Source of the DNA: Candidatus Fimousia stercorigallinarum
GTDB lineage: Bacteria > Bacillota > Clostridia > Lachnospirales > Lachnospiraceae
Assembly (NCBI GenBank): GCA_018715775.1
Contig: DVKZ01000016.1
Span: 1-40,279, forward strand
DNA length: 40,279 nt
Direction: 5' to 3'
Positions 1 through 9,183 of the stretch are shown piece by piece. Under the pieces are notes generated by a model. That model saw only the letters and a list, made by a program, of their open reading frames with translations. It ran no database searches and was not told the DNA's origin. Position 1 is the first letter of the stretch. Each line of letters begins with the position of its first letter. The position numbers and the translations under genes were made by a program.

Positions 1-1024
<1,024 letters not shown>

Positions 1025-2020
1025 TTAATCATTCTGCGAATCTATATGTTCTTCATATGTTTTATAGAAATCATGTTCCTTACTTGTCTTTGATTTCGTA
1101 TGGTAATACAGATATTCATGTTCTTCCGGCTCTGCTGCAGCCTGCATGGATGCAATCGAAGGATTGCAGATCGGTCCGACCGGAAGTCCTTTATTTTGAT
1201 AAGTGTTATACGGAGAATCCACTTCTAAATCTTTGTAGGAAACACTATTTTTATTATACATACCATTGGTAAGCGGATATAGGACTGTTACGTCAATCTG
1301 AAGCCGCATTCCCTGTTCGATACGATTTTCGATAACGCCGGCGATCGTCGCACGCTCGGAATCGATGCTCGTTTCCCGTTCGATCACAGACGCCTCCGTT
1401 ACAATGCGGTCCATGTCATCGCCGTTTTCAATTGTTGCATAATGTTTTTCAAAATTCGAAAGCATGATCGTTACGACCTCTTCCGGTTTTGCAGTCTGAT
1501 ACAGATTATACGTATCCGGATACAGGTATCCTTGAAGCAGATACTTCCGATCCGGTGACTGCCTGATGTCTTTTAACCATGCAAAATCATATCCATCAAT
1601 CGTATTTACTGCCTTTAAAAACTCCTCTTTTGAAAAAAGTCCTTTTTCTTCCAGTGTATCTGCAATCTGCTCTACCGAATATCCTTCCGGAATCGTCACA
1701 TTAACGGTTCCTTCTTTTGCTCCCTGCGTCGCAAGCATACGGAACAGATCGTTCATATCTGTATTTTCTTTTATTTCATATGTTCCGTATTGCAGTTTTC
1801 CTGCATAATCCGACATGCGAAGCTGAATAAGAAATACTGCTTCTGAACGGATCACGCCTTCTTTTTTTAACACATCTGCGATCGTTCTGCTGCTGCTTCC
1901 TTCCTCAATTGTCACTTCCGCCTCTTTTAAAGTCTTTGAACTGCCCGCAAACAAAAATGCGGCCGCAGCTGCAAGGATAAGAAGAACAATCACTATGATC
2001 ATCGTTATTTTTCTTTTCAT
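1025..2020 (-). CDS. mltG: Endolytic murein transglycosylase MltG (YceG family)
   Basis: MltG cleaves nascent peptidoglycan strands at the outer face of the membrane and is thought to end glycan polymerisation. The 331-residue protein has a short basic N-terminus, one membrane-spanning segment (about residues 6-26, VLLILAAAAAFLF), a LysM-like region (about 34-110) and the YceG domain. The motif ASVIERET places the likely catalytic glutamate at E214, matching E218 of E. coli MltG. GLPVGPICNPS near 278 is also conserved in the family. Length is typical. The start has GGAGG seven bases upstream. It stands alone, divergent from the cyclophilin gene. Confidence 0.95.
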   Translation of the reverse strand: MKRKITMIIVIVLLILAAAAAFLFAGSSKTLKEAEVTIEEGSSSRTIADVLKKEGVIRSEAVFLIQLRMSDYAGKLQYGTYEIKENTDMNDLFRMLATQGAKEGTVNVTIPEGYSVEQIADTLEEKGLFSKEEFLKAVNTIDGYDFAWLKDIRQSPDRKYLLQGYLYPDTYNLYQTAKPEEVVTIMLSNFEKHYATIENGDDMDRIVTEASVIERETSIDSERATIAGVIENRIEQGMRLQIDVTVLYPLTNGMYNKNSVSYKDLEVDSPYNTYQNKGLPVGPICNPSIASMQAAAEPEEHEYLYYHTKSKTSKEHDFYKTYEEHIDSQND

Positions 2021-2053
2021 TCCATTTCCTCCGTTATCTTTTGTCGATAATTT

Positions 2054-2062
2054 ATTATACCA
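2054..2062 (-). promoter_or_regulatory. Extended -10 promoter for mltG
   Basis: The minus strand reads TGG TATAAT, a perfect TG-extended -10, 34 nt upstream of the mltG start. The -35 region (TTCCTA at 17-bp spacing) is weak, as is common with extended -10 promoters. Confidence 0.6.
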
Positions 2063-2137
2063 TCGATCGATCTCAATAGGAATTGCATTTCCTTAAAGAT
2101 TCTCTAATAAAATTCTTAACAATAAGGACTTTGTTTA

Positions 2138-2146
2138 TGGTATGAT
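2138..2146 (+). promoter_or_regulatory. Extended -10 promoter for the cyclophilin gene
   Basis: The plus strand reads TGG TATGAT, about 40 nt upstream of the start at 2187. TTAACA upstream is spaced 19 bp, so the -35 contribution is doubtful. The site is divergent to the mltG promoter about 80 bp away. Confidence 0.55.
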
Positions 2147-2186
2147 AGTTAAGAATTATATTTAAATCAGAAAGGAACAGAATGTT

Positions 2187-2717
2187 ATGGAAAAAAATCC
2201 AATTGTTACAATCACCATGGAAAATGGTGATGTTATGAAAGCTGAATTATATCCTCAGATCGCGCCAATGACCGTACGCAATTTTATCTCTTTGATCAAC
2301 AAAGGATTTTATAATGGTGTCGGTTTTCATCGGATCATCAAAGGCTTTATGATCCAGGGCGGCGATCCGGAAGGAAACGGAACCGGCGGTCCCGGCTATT
2401 GCATCAAAGGAGAATTTACGAGCAATGGTTTTCAAAATGATTTAAAGCACACCTCTGGTGTTCTTTCCATGGCCCGCACGATGGTTCCTGATTCTGCAGG
2501 CTCCCAGTTCTTTATCATGCACGAAACCTCTCCTCACTTAGACGGTGAATACGCGGCATTCGGACAGGTGATCGAAGGCATGGACGTTGTCGATAAGATC
2601 GCAAATGTCAGAACCGGTTGGTTCGGTGATGCTCCGGTAGAACCACAGATCATGAAAGAAGTCACTGTAGATACTTTTGGAGTCAAATACGAAGAACCAG
2701 AAAAATTACCAAAATAA
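2187..2717 (+). CDS. Cyclophilin-type peptidyl-prolyl cis-trans isomerase
   Basis: The enzyme catalyses cis-trans isomerisation of X-Pro bonds and assists folding in the cytoplasm (no signal peptide). The 176-residue protein is a single cyclophilin domain. Family motifs are visible in order: FHRIIKGFMIQGGDP (about 47-61) with the catalytic Arg, GVLSMAR (about 91-97), GSQFFIM (about 105-111) with the substrate-binding Gln-Phe, and HLDGEYAAFGQV (about 117-128). The tryptophan that confers strong cyclosporin binding in eukaryotes is absent, as in many bacterial members. AAAGGA lies 10 nt before the start. The gene is monocistronic, with a hairpin terminator just after it. Confidence 0.95.
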   Translation: MEKNPIVTITMENGDVMKAELYPQIAPMTVRNFISLINKGFYNGVGFHRIIKGFMIQGGDPEGNGTGGPGYCIKGEFTSNGFQNDLKHTSGVLSMARTMVPDSAGSQFFIMHETSPHLDGEYAAFGQVIEGMDVVDKIANVRTGWFGDAPVEPQIMKEVTVDTFGVKYEEPEKLPK

Positions 2718-2729
2718 TATCCAGAACAT

Positions 2730-2782
2730 AACCGCCGCAATATTATACTGCCATCTTCGGCCGTCAATTGCGGCGGTTTTTA
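2730..2782. terminator. Bidirectional hairpin terminator
   Basis: An 11-bp perfect stem is formed by AACCGCCGCAA (2730-2740) and TTGCGGCGGTT (2768-2778), followed on the plus strand by TTTT. It can end cyclophilin transcripts and lies between the convergent cyclophilin and ppk genes. Confidence 0.8.
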
Positions 2783-2795
2783 CATTCTGTCCCTG

Positions 2796-4910
2796 CTATT
2801 CTGCATATTTTGGAATAAATCTGCGTTCCCCTTTTATTGCTTTTTCTTCTCTCAGCTGTTTATTTGCCCATTTCACGAAATAATCCTGAGAATTCAACGC
2901 TTTTTTACCACGGCGATCCACACGTTTGTAGCTGCCGTCCGGCTGATAGATCCTTGCCTGAAGCGTATCTTCCAGCTGTACTGTCAGCACTTCTTTGACC
3001 TGTTCTTTCAGTTTTTCATTCTCGATCGGATATACAATTTCCACACGTCGTTCCAGATTTCGATTCATCCAGTCCGCACTGCCGAGGAAGATATCTTCCG
3101 CGCCATCATTATAGAAATAGAAAATACGTGCATGTTCCAGAAACTGTCCGACAATCGATCGAACCGTGATATTTTCACTGACACCAGGAATTCCGACTTT
3201 TAAACAGCAGATTCCGCGGACGATCAGATCGATCTTTACTCCTGCACGGGATGCTTCATACAATTTCTGAATGATCCCCTTATGATTCAGAGAATTCATC
3301 TTTGCAATGATATGCGCTTCTTTTCCCTCTTTGGCATGCTGGATTTCTCTGTCGATCATAGAATAAAACGCATCTTTTAACCAATATGGTGCAACGAGTA
3401 ACTTGTTCCACTGTTCCGGCTCCGAATATCCGGAAAGCATGTTAAACACAGCTGTCGCATCGCTTCCGATTGCCTCGTCGCACGTAAATAAGCCCATATC
3501 CGTATAGATCTTCGCAGTAGAATCATTGTAATTTCCGGTACCGAGATGCACATAACGCTTAATTCCTTCCTCTTCACGGCGGACAACGAGCGTGATCTTA
3601 CTATGTGTCTTAAGTCCTACAAGACCGTAAATAACATGACATCCTGCTTTCTCCAATTTTTTAGCCCATACGATATTATTTTCCTCATCAAAACGTGCCT
3701 TCAGCTCCACCAGAACCGTAACTTGTTTTCCTTCCATAGCAGCCCGTTCCAAAGCAGCAATAATCGGTGAATTTCCGGAAACACGGTATAACGTCTGTTT
3801 GATCGCCAATACATTTGGATCTACACTCGCTTCTTTTACAAAATCAACGACCGGATCAAAAGACTGATATGGATGATGCATCAAAACGTCTTTTTCACGG
3901 ATCACATCAAAAATCGATGTTCCATCCATGAACTCTTTTACCGGAGCCGGTTTGTGCTTCTTATAACGTTTATCATCCCAGCCTTTCATTCCATGCAGCT
4001 TCATAAAATATTTCAGATCCATCGGACCATTCAGATAATAAATGTCATCTTTTTTCACATGGAAATTATCGGATAGATATTGGATCAGTCTTTTTGGCAT
4101 ATCCTCTTCTACACTCAGATGAATCACCTGTCCCCATTGACGTCCCCGGATTTTTTCTTCGATTTCCTTTAACAAGTCCGCTGCTTCTTCTTCATCGATC
4201 GTCAGATCGGCATTCCGGATGATCCGATAAACGCCCATCGTCTGAATGTTGTGCTTTAAGAACAGCTTATGCATGTTCTGTTTGATAATTTCTTCTAATA
4301 AAATGAGACTCTGCGTTCCATCTTCATTTGAAAGGAAAAAACCTCTCGGCAGAACATCAGGCACTTGCACAGTTGCAAAGTCCGCTTCATTCGAGTCATC
4401 TTTTGGTGAAATAAATGCCGCAATATTAATTGATTTATTTCTGACAAGCGGAAACGGTCTGGATGAGTCTACCGCCATAGGCGTAAGAACCGGATACACA
4501 ATCTCATCAAAATATTCCTCTGTTTTTACCGCCTGCTCCGGCGTCAATTCTTTATAGGATTTCAGAATTGTCAAGCCGTTTTCCTTTAACTGTGGAGCAA
4601 GAGAATAAGTAAATGTCGTATACTGAGATTTCATAAATTCATGCAGCTTCTTGCTGATCTTTTTCAGCTGTTCTCCGGCTGTCATGCCGGCGATATCTTT
4701 TTTTTGGCTTCCTGCATTTTCTACATCTTTTAAAGATGCAACACGAACCATAAAAAATTCATCCAGATTAGAAGCAGTAATGCTTAAAAAGTTCAAACGC
4801 TCTAAAATCGGAAGATCCGTTTTTTTCGCTTCTTCCAGACAGCGTTCGTTAAATTTGATCCAACTTAGTTCACGGTTTTCATAATATGCCGGATTTTTAA
4901 ATTCTTTCAT
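2796..4910 (-). CDS. ppk1: Polyphosphate kinase 1
   Basis: PPK1 reversibly transfers the gamma phosphate of ATP to growing inorganic polyphosphate chains. The 704-residue protein has the full family length and begins close to the N domain motif NRELSWIKFNERCLEEA. The autophosphorylated histidine is H436 in LKTHSKITLVV, followed by HLGTGNYN; a second motif HARIFYF and LGSADWMNRNLERR lie in the C-terminal phospholipase D-like domain. The start at 4910 was chosen over an upstream in-frame ATG at 4937 because AAGGGGGAAGAG lies just before it and the upstream ATG is inside the preceding gene. It starts 13 nt after the stop of a Ppx-like gene, so the two form a probable polyphosphate operon. Confidence 0.96.
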   Translation of the reverse strand: MKEFKNPAYYENRELSWIKFNERCLEEAKKTDLPILERLNFLSITASNLDEFFMVRVASLKDVENAGSQKKDIAGMTAGEQLKKISKKLHEFMKSQYTTFTYSLAPQLKENGLTILKSYKELTPEQAVKTEEYFDEIVYPVLTPMAVDSSRPFPLVRNKSINIAAFISPKDDSNEADFATVQVPDVLPRGFFLSNEDGTQSLILLEEIIKQNMHKLFLKHNIQTMGVYRIIRNADLTIDEEEAADLLKEIEEKIRGRQWGQVIHLSVEEDMPKRLIQYLSDNFHVKKDDIYYLNGPMDLKYFMKLHGMKGWDDKRYKKHKPAPVKEFMDGTSIFDVIREKDVLMHHPYQSFDPVVDFVKEASVDPNVLAIKQTLYRVSGNSPIIAALERAAMEGKQVTVLVELKARFDEENNIVWAKKLEKAGCHVIYGLVGLKTHSKITLVVRREEEGIKRYVHLGTGNYNDSTAKIYTDMGLFTCDEAIGSDATAVFNMLSGYSEPEQWNKLLVAPYWLKDAFYSMIDREIQHAKEGKEAHIIAKMNSLNHKGIIQKLYEASRAGVKIDLIVRGICCLKVGIPGVSENITVRSIVGQFLEHARIFYFYNDGAEDIFLGSADWMNRNLERRVEIVYPIENEKLKEQVKEVLTVQLEDTLQARIYQPDGSYKRVDRRGKKALNSQDYFVKWANKQLREEKAIKGERRFIPKYAE

Positions 4911-4923
4911 GTTCTCTTCCCCC

Positions 4924-6456
4924 TTACAGCGTGACATATCTCTGATTCTTTTCTCTTAATACTAACTGATAGCCAAACATTGCTTCAAAATATTCTTTTC
5001 GTGCTTCCAGGAAATTCTTTTCCAAAACTCCATCCGAAAGAGAATTTACGGTAATCCGCAGTTCATCTCCCTTAATATTCACACGTATCATATCAAACTT
5101 CTGACAGTGGGCCACATCAAGTGTATTCGCCACACCTAAAATAATGCTCAACTTACCGATCCGATTCATTTCTGCAGAAGAAAAATGCTGTTCCATGATC
5201 GTATCAATAAAATCTTCATAAGACATCTTATGGCAGCGGATAATTTCTGCCAGTATTGCCAGATCTCTGTCAGAAAAACCTACCAAATCCATCTTTTTCA
5301 CCAGATAACTGGAAATATCCGCTGAATCCGTCATTGTCACATAAGTTCCGACATTGTGAAGCAGCGCCGCTGTCTGCAGCAATATACGGTCGCGCGTTGT
5401 AAGCCCCGCTTTTTTTGCCACGCTTTGGAAAATGATATCACACACTTTACTAACATAATAATTATGATCGGTCTCTCCAATAAAACGCATCATGACCTTT
5501 TCAACTTCAGAATAAATATCCTTCATAAAATCATGATGCTGCGGCAGATACTTTGTTGCCATCGCATGTTCATAGGCGATACCGTCATTCATTTCAATAC
5601 CGGAAATCCATGCCTGCTTGGCGCCAATCCGTTTATAAAATTCTTCACAAATGATTACAGATGGCAGAAGGATATCTGCATCTTCCGTCAACGCCATATT
5701 CTGTTCTAAATGTTTTTCTCCCTTACGGCACAGTTTTAAAAACTTATCCGTATTTAAAATATCTCCTTTTTTACTCTTCCATCGAGGCTGACTCGTAAAT
5801 AAATCGCCTGACAGAATGAGCGTTTTGATCTTAACATTATCCAGGAAAAGACTGTCGAGTTCTTTAAACCGGTAGGAGATCAATTCACGGATCAGAAATG
5901 TCTGATCTTCCTGAGAGTAGCCGGTCTCTTTTACCCATTCCCGCAGCTGCATGGATCCAAGGGAAATATTTTGCGTAAGCGCCAGAGTACCGTCATGGTA
6001 AATCGTCACACGCAGTTTTCCAGGACTCGCATCCAGGATCGCTACGCCGTCTTTGGCGATCTCATCAAATGCCGGATTCGAAACAACCCCTTTATAGACC
6101 AAAAAACTCTGCTGTGCATTATTCAGGATCTTTACATCAAATCCGGTTACCGTTTTAATCTGTTCCAAGACGAACAGACGGTTTTCCGCTTCACGAAGAG
6201 CCGTTGCCCCGTAGGCCAGAATATCCTCCACACCGAATTCTTCCATGACCGGCTTTAATTTCAACAGCTTTTTACAGAGCTGTTTTACCTTTTCATTTGA
6301 GATCCTGCCAATCCGCAGGGTATCTTTTCCGAGTTCTATCTTTTGCTTTACTTTATTCAATAACCGCATGCCGCTCTGAGGAGACACTTCATAAATTGTT
6401 AATGTTACCTCATATGAACCTATCGTCAATGCAGCAAATACATGCGTTTTTCTCAT
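4924..6456 (-). CDS. Ppx/GppA-like protein with C-terminal HD-type domain, probably degenerate
   Basis: The family hydrolyses polyphosphate or pppGpp using an actin-like (ASKHA) fold. The 510-residue protein has the Ppx/GppA N-terminal half (about 1-300) and an all-helical HD-like half (about 310-500; ALLHNVG has Asn where the second metal-binding Asp is usual). Several signature residues of active Ppx are replaced: the phosphate-1 loop reads ALTIGSYEV rather than DxGSNS, the catalytic Glu region reads LNNAQQSF rather than GxEEA, and phosphate-2 reads ILDASPGKL rather than DIGGGS. It may be a regulator or weak enzyme for the adjacent PPK1 (inference). The start at 6456 has GGGAGG seven bases upstream; an ATG five codons earlier overlaps that site. 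Confidence 0.85.
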   Translation of the reverse strand: MRKTHVFAALTIGSYEVTLTIYEVSPQSGMRLLNKVKQKIELGKDTLRIGRISNEKVKQLCKKLLKLKPVMEEFGVEDILAYGATALREAENRLFVLEQIKTVTGFDVKILNNAQQSFLVYKGVVSNPAFDEIAKDGVAILDASPGKLRVTIYHDGTLALTQNISLGSMQLREWVKETGYSQEDQTFLIRELISYRFKELDSLFLDNVKIKTLILSGDLFTSQPRWKSKKGDILNTDKFLKLCRKGEKHLEQNMALTEDADILLPSVIICEEFYKRIGAKQAWISGIEMNDGIAYEHAMATKYLPQHHDFMKDIYSEVEKVMMRFIGETDHNYYVSKVCDIIFQSVAKKAGLTTRDRILLQTAALLHNVGTYVTMTDSADISSYLVKKMDLVGFSDRDLAILAEIIRCHKMSYEDFIDTIMEQHFSSAEMNRIGKLSIILGVANTLDVAHCQKFDMIRVNIKGDELRITVNSLSDGVLEKNFLEARKEYFEAMFGYQLVLREKNQRYVTL

Positions 6457-6548
6457 AACCTTTCCTCCCATGTTATTGTGAAATTATCACCATATCTCTT
6501 CATTCTCTATTGTAGCACAAATTCTCATTTAGAATGTAAGAATTATGT

Positions 6549-6584
6549 AAAAAAAGACAGCTTTATCATAAAGCTGCCTTTTTC
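6549..6584 (-). terminator. Intrinsic terminator after lysA
   Basis: On the minus strand, GGCAGCTTTA pairs with TAAAGCTGTC and is followed by a run of seven T. It ends lysA transcripts about 15 nt after the stop. The stem would also work on the plus strand, where TTTTT follows. Confidence 0.85.
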
Positions 6585-6598
6585 ATCATCTTCTGTTT

Positions 6599-7849
6599 TT
6601 AATCCCAGAAACCTTCCAATGTTGCAAAGTAATCCTGTGGTGTTTCCGCACGGCGGATCATCTTTGTTGTTCCATCCTCTTTTAAGAGAATCTCAGCAGA
6701 ACGGAGACGTCCATTATAATTATATCCCATAGAAAAACCATGTGCTCCTGTATCGTGGATCACTAACAGATCCCCTTTATCAATTTTCGGAAGCATACGG
6801 TCCACTGCAAATTTATCGTTGTTTTCACAAAGAGAACCTGTAATATCATACATATGATCACAAGGTTCCTTTTCTTTTCCCATTACAGTAATGTGATGAT
6901 AAGCGCCATAGATCGCAGGACGCATTAAGTTTGCCGCACATGCATCTACGCCGATATATTCTTTATGCGTATGTTTTTCATGAATTGCTCTGGTTACTAA
7001 ATGCCCGTTTGGCGCAAGTATATAGCGTCCTAACTCGGTAAAAATCTTCACATCGCCAAGACCGGCCGGAACCAATACTTCTTCAAAGGCTTTTCTTACC
7101 CCTTCACCGATCACAAAGATATCATTCGGTTCTTTGTCCGGTGTGTAAGGAATGCCGATACCGCCGGATAAGTTAATAAACGATAATTCAACGCCCGTTT
7201 CTTCTTTGATCTCAACAGCAACCTGAAATAAAATACGCGCTAATTCCGGATAATATTCATTCGATACCGTATTGCTTGCTAAAAATGCATGTAAACCGAA
7301 TTCTTTTACCCCGAGGTCTTTTAATCTCTTGTAAGCTTCCGTAAGCTGTGGTCTTGTCATACCATATTTCGCATCGCCCGGATTGTCCATAATATCCGTT
7401 CCCAGTTCAAACACTCCGCCCGGATTAAAACGACAGCAGATCGTGTCAGGAATTCCGGCTGTTTCTTTTAGGAAATCGATATGTGTAATATCGTCCAGAT
7501 TAATAATACCTCCCAACTCTCTGCATTTAATAAATTCTTCTGCAGGTGTATCATTGGAAGAGAACATGATGTTTTTGCCTACGATCCCGCATCGTTCCGA
7601 CATCATAAGTTCGGTTAAAGAAGAACAGTCTGTTCCGCACCCTTCTTCTGCCAAAATTTTTAAAATCGTTGGGTTTGGAGTTGCTTTTACCGCAAAATAT
7701 TCTTTAAACCCTTTATTCCATGAAAATGCCTTATACAAATCTCTTGCCGTTTTTCTGATCCCAGCTTCATCATAAAGATGAAATGGAGTTGGATATTTTT
7801 TACAGATCTCTTCTAATTGATCTTTTGTTACAAATGGTTTTTTTAACAT
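6599..7849 (-). CDS. lysA: Diaminopimelate decarboxylase-type PLP enzyme
   Basis: The enzyme decarboxylates meso-diaminopimelate to L-lysine, the last step of lysine synthesis. The 416-residue protein is a fold-type III PLP decarboxylase: FAVKATPNP near residue 53 carries the PLP lysine, LSGGIGIPY is the glycine-rich phosphate loop, TELGRYI binds substrate or cofactor, CENND near 336 is the CExxD motif with the catalytic Cys, and a C-terminal MGYNYNGRLRSAE segment closes the site. The HIGSQ-like motif is divergent (HAFLASN), so a related substrate cannot be excluded. It has a strong promoter at 7914-7942 and a terminator, so it is monocistronic. Confidence 0.85.
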   Translation of the reverse strand: MLKKPFVTKDQLEEICKKYPTPFHLYDEAGIRKTARDLYKAFSWNKGFKEYFAVKATPNPTILKILAEEGCGTDCSSLTELMMSERCGIVGKNIMFSSNDTPAEEFIKCRELGGIINLDDITHIDFLKETAGIPDTICCRFNPGGVFELGTDIMDNPGDAKYGMTRPQLTEAYKRLKDLGVKEFGLHAFLASNTVSNEYYPELARILFQVAVEIKEETGVELSFINLSGGIGIPYTPDKEPNDIFVIGEGVRKAFEEVLVPAGLGDVKIFTELGRYILAPNGHLVTRAIHEKHTHKEYIGVDACAANLMRPAIYGAYHHITVMGKEKEPCDHMYDITGSLCENNDKFAVDRMLPKIDKGDLLVIHDTGAHGFSMGYNYNGRLRSAEILLKEDGTTKMIRRAETPQDYFATLEGFWD

Positions 7850-7913
7850 TTATTATCTTCGTCCTTTCTTGTATCAATTCAACATGCCGGATGCATTTTG
7901 ACATATCAAATTA

Positions 7914-7942
7914 ACTATAATCAATCCTCTTTCACATGTCAA
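7914..7942 (-). promoter_or_regulatory. Strong sigma-A promoter for lysA
   Basis: On the minus strand TTGACA (7937-7942) is 17 bp from TATAGT (7914-7919). The leader is about 55 nt, too short for a lysine riboswitch. Confidence 0.8.
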
Positions 7943-7992
7943 CTGAGAAAATGAGAATTTTTCGTCATCGATCATTTCATAAGAATGGATTT

Positions 7993-8856
7993 TCATGATA
8001 TCCAATATTTTTCTCTATATTCTAAAGGCAAGTATCCGGTCCTCTTTTGAAAAATTTTCGCAAAATGCTGGATATTCTGATATCCAACCTCTTCTGATAT
8101 TTCCCTGATCGATAGCTCCGACTGGATCAGCAGCCATTTTGCCTGATCGATCCTCAAGTTGATCGCATAATTGATCGGTGAGATTCCAAATGCCCTGGAA
8201 AATTCATGACTGATATGTCCGGCGCTCATATGGAATTCTCCTGCCAGCCGTTCAAGCGTGATATTTTCAGAAAAATGCCCATAAATAAACACCAGGATGT
8301 CCTGTGTAAAATGATGTTCCGGCATCCTATAGGTCTGTTCCTGGTCTTCAAACAACTCATAATAGAGCAGGACAAGACTTCCCGCGATCAGATTGCAGAT
8401 GGAAACCGACATACGGTCATCGCGATCCTGGTCAGAAAATAATTCTTTCCAGCAGGCTTCCAGAAATGCTTCTTTTTCTCCTGCATGTTTCACAGGAACT
8501 AAATTGGGTCTTTGCAACACTTGTTCCGGCTCCCGCCCATCCAGCTGATAATCGGTAAGACTACAGCTGTAGATATCGGAAGATTGTTTCGGATCCGATA
8601 TGACAGAATGAATACAGCCGCGTTCAACAACGAGGATATCCCCCTTTTCAACCGGAAATTTCTGTTGATTGATCACTACCACTGCTTTTCCTCCTGCCAC
8701 AAACAGCAATTCTGTTTCATGATAATGAACGTGGGCATTCGAAAACCAACGGGCATCATCAAAGCTTCTCGTCATACCGGTCAAACGCGGACATTTTTCA
8801 TTTTTAAAAATCGACGGAAGTGTCGGTTTCTCTCTTTTTATAAACATCGTCTCCAA
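7993..8856 (-). CDS. AraC-family transcriptional regulator with cupin sensor domain
   Basis: The 287-residue protein (or 284 from the ATG at 8847) has an N-terminal cupin-like effector domain (HVHYHETELLFVAGG and KGDILVVERGCIHSV) and a C-terminal pair of helix-turn-helix motifs (ITLERLAGEFHMSAGHIS and LSIREISEEVGYQNIQHFAK, ending RTGYLPLEYREKY). This is the usual layout of AraC regulators that sense a small molecule. At 8856 the codon is TTG, while the ATG at 8847 lies 10 nt after AAAGG, so the ATG start is at least as likely. The effector is not recognisable. Repeats upstream suggest autoregulation. No transport or sugar operon adjoins it. Confidence 0.85.
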   Translation of the reverse strand: METMFIKREKPTLPSIFKNEKCPRLTGMTRSFDDARWFSNAHVHYHETELLFVAGGKAVVVINQQKFPVEKGDILVVERGCIHSVISDPKQSSDIYSCSLTDYQLDGREPEQVLQRPNLVPVKHAGEKEAFLEACWKELFSDQDRDDRMSVSICNLIAGSLVLLYYELFEDQEQTYRMPEHHFTQDILVFIYGHFSENITLERLAGEFHMSAGHISHEFSRAFGISPINYAINLRIDQAKWLLIQSELSIREISEEVGYQNIQHFAKIFQKRTGYLPLEYREKYWIS

Positions 8857-8864
8857 AACCTTTC

Positions 8865-8960
8865 TCAGGATAATTTTTAAAATAACAAGATAATTTAAAT
8901 TTTATGTAGATTCCTCTAAGAAATTATAATATATTGTGAAATTATCCACAAGATAATTTA
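8865..8960 (-). promoter_or_regulatory. araC-type gene promoter with three phased direct repeats
   Basis: On the minus strand TTGTGG (8946-8951) is 17 bp from TATAAT (8923-8928). The plus-strand sequence ACAAGATAATTT occurs exactly at 8885-8896 and 8948-8959, with a close variant TCAGGATAATTT at 8865-8876. Spacings of 20 and 63 bp are near whole helical turns. One copy overlaps the -35. These are good candidates for binding sites of the AraC-type protein encoded just downstream. Confidence 0.5.
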
Positions 8961-9002
8961 TTAAAAAACACAATATTTTATCTATTTTCTTTTCTCATTT
9001 TT

Positions 9003-9119
9003 GGTATAATAAATACGCAGGGCTCTTCGAAAAAAGTGTGTGTGTTAGGTAAATAAAATTTGAAGAGTTACATTAAGAATGTTTTAAAAAAATCCGGGTT
9101 ATCTGACCCGGATTTTTTT
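9003..9119 (+). ncRNA. Predicted small RNA with its own promoter and terminator
   Basis: A perfect extended -10 (TGG TATAAT, 9002-9010) on the plus strand is followed by about 100 nt of non-coding sequence and a strong terminator at 9091-9119. The presumed start is near 9017. The RNA would open with a long-range stem (GCTCTTCGAA, 9022-9031, with TTTGAAGAGT, 9060-9069, allowing G-U). No RNA family was recognised, and no downstream plus-strand gene exists, so it is not a leader. An alternative is that the inverted ends GGCTCTTCGAA and TTTGAAGAGTT are remains of an ISL3-like terminal repeat; no 8-bp target duplication is visible. Confidence 0.5.
9091..9119 (+). terminator. Terminator of the predicted small RNA
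   Basis: AATCCGGGT (9091-9099) pairs perfectly with ACCCGGATT (9105-9113 region) around a short loop and is followed by a T run to 9119. Confidence 0.85.
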
Positions 9120-9131
9120 AATGTCTTTAAA

Positions 9132-9163
9132 GAAAAAAGGCATCCGGTCAGAGACCGAATGCC
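9132..9163 (-). terminator. Intrinsic terminator of fba
   Basis: On the minus strand GGCATTCGGTC pairs with GACCGGATGCC (one mismatch) around TCT, followed by TTTTTT. It is 20 nt after the fba stop and converges on the small-RNA terminator. Confidence 0.85.
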
Positions 9164-9183
9164 GCTTAAATATACAAATCTAA

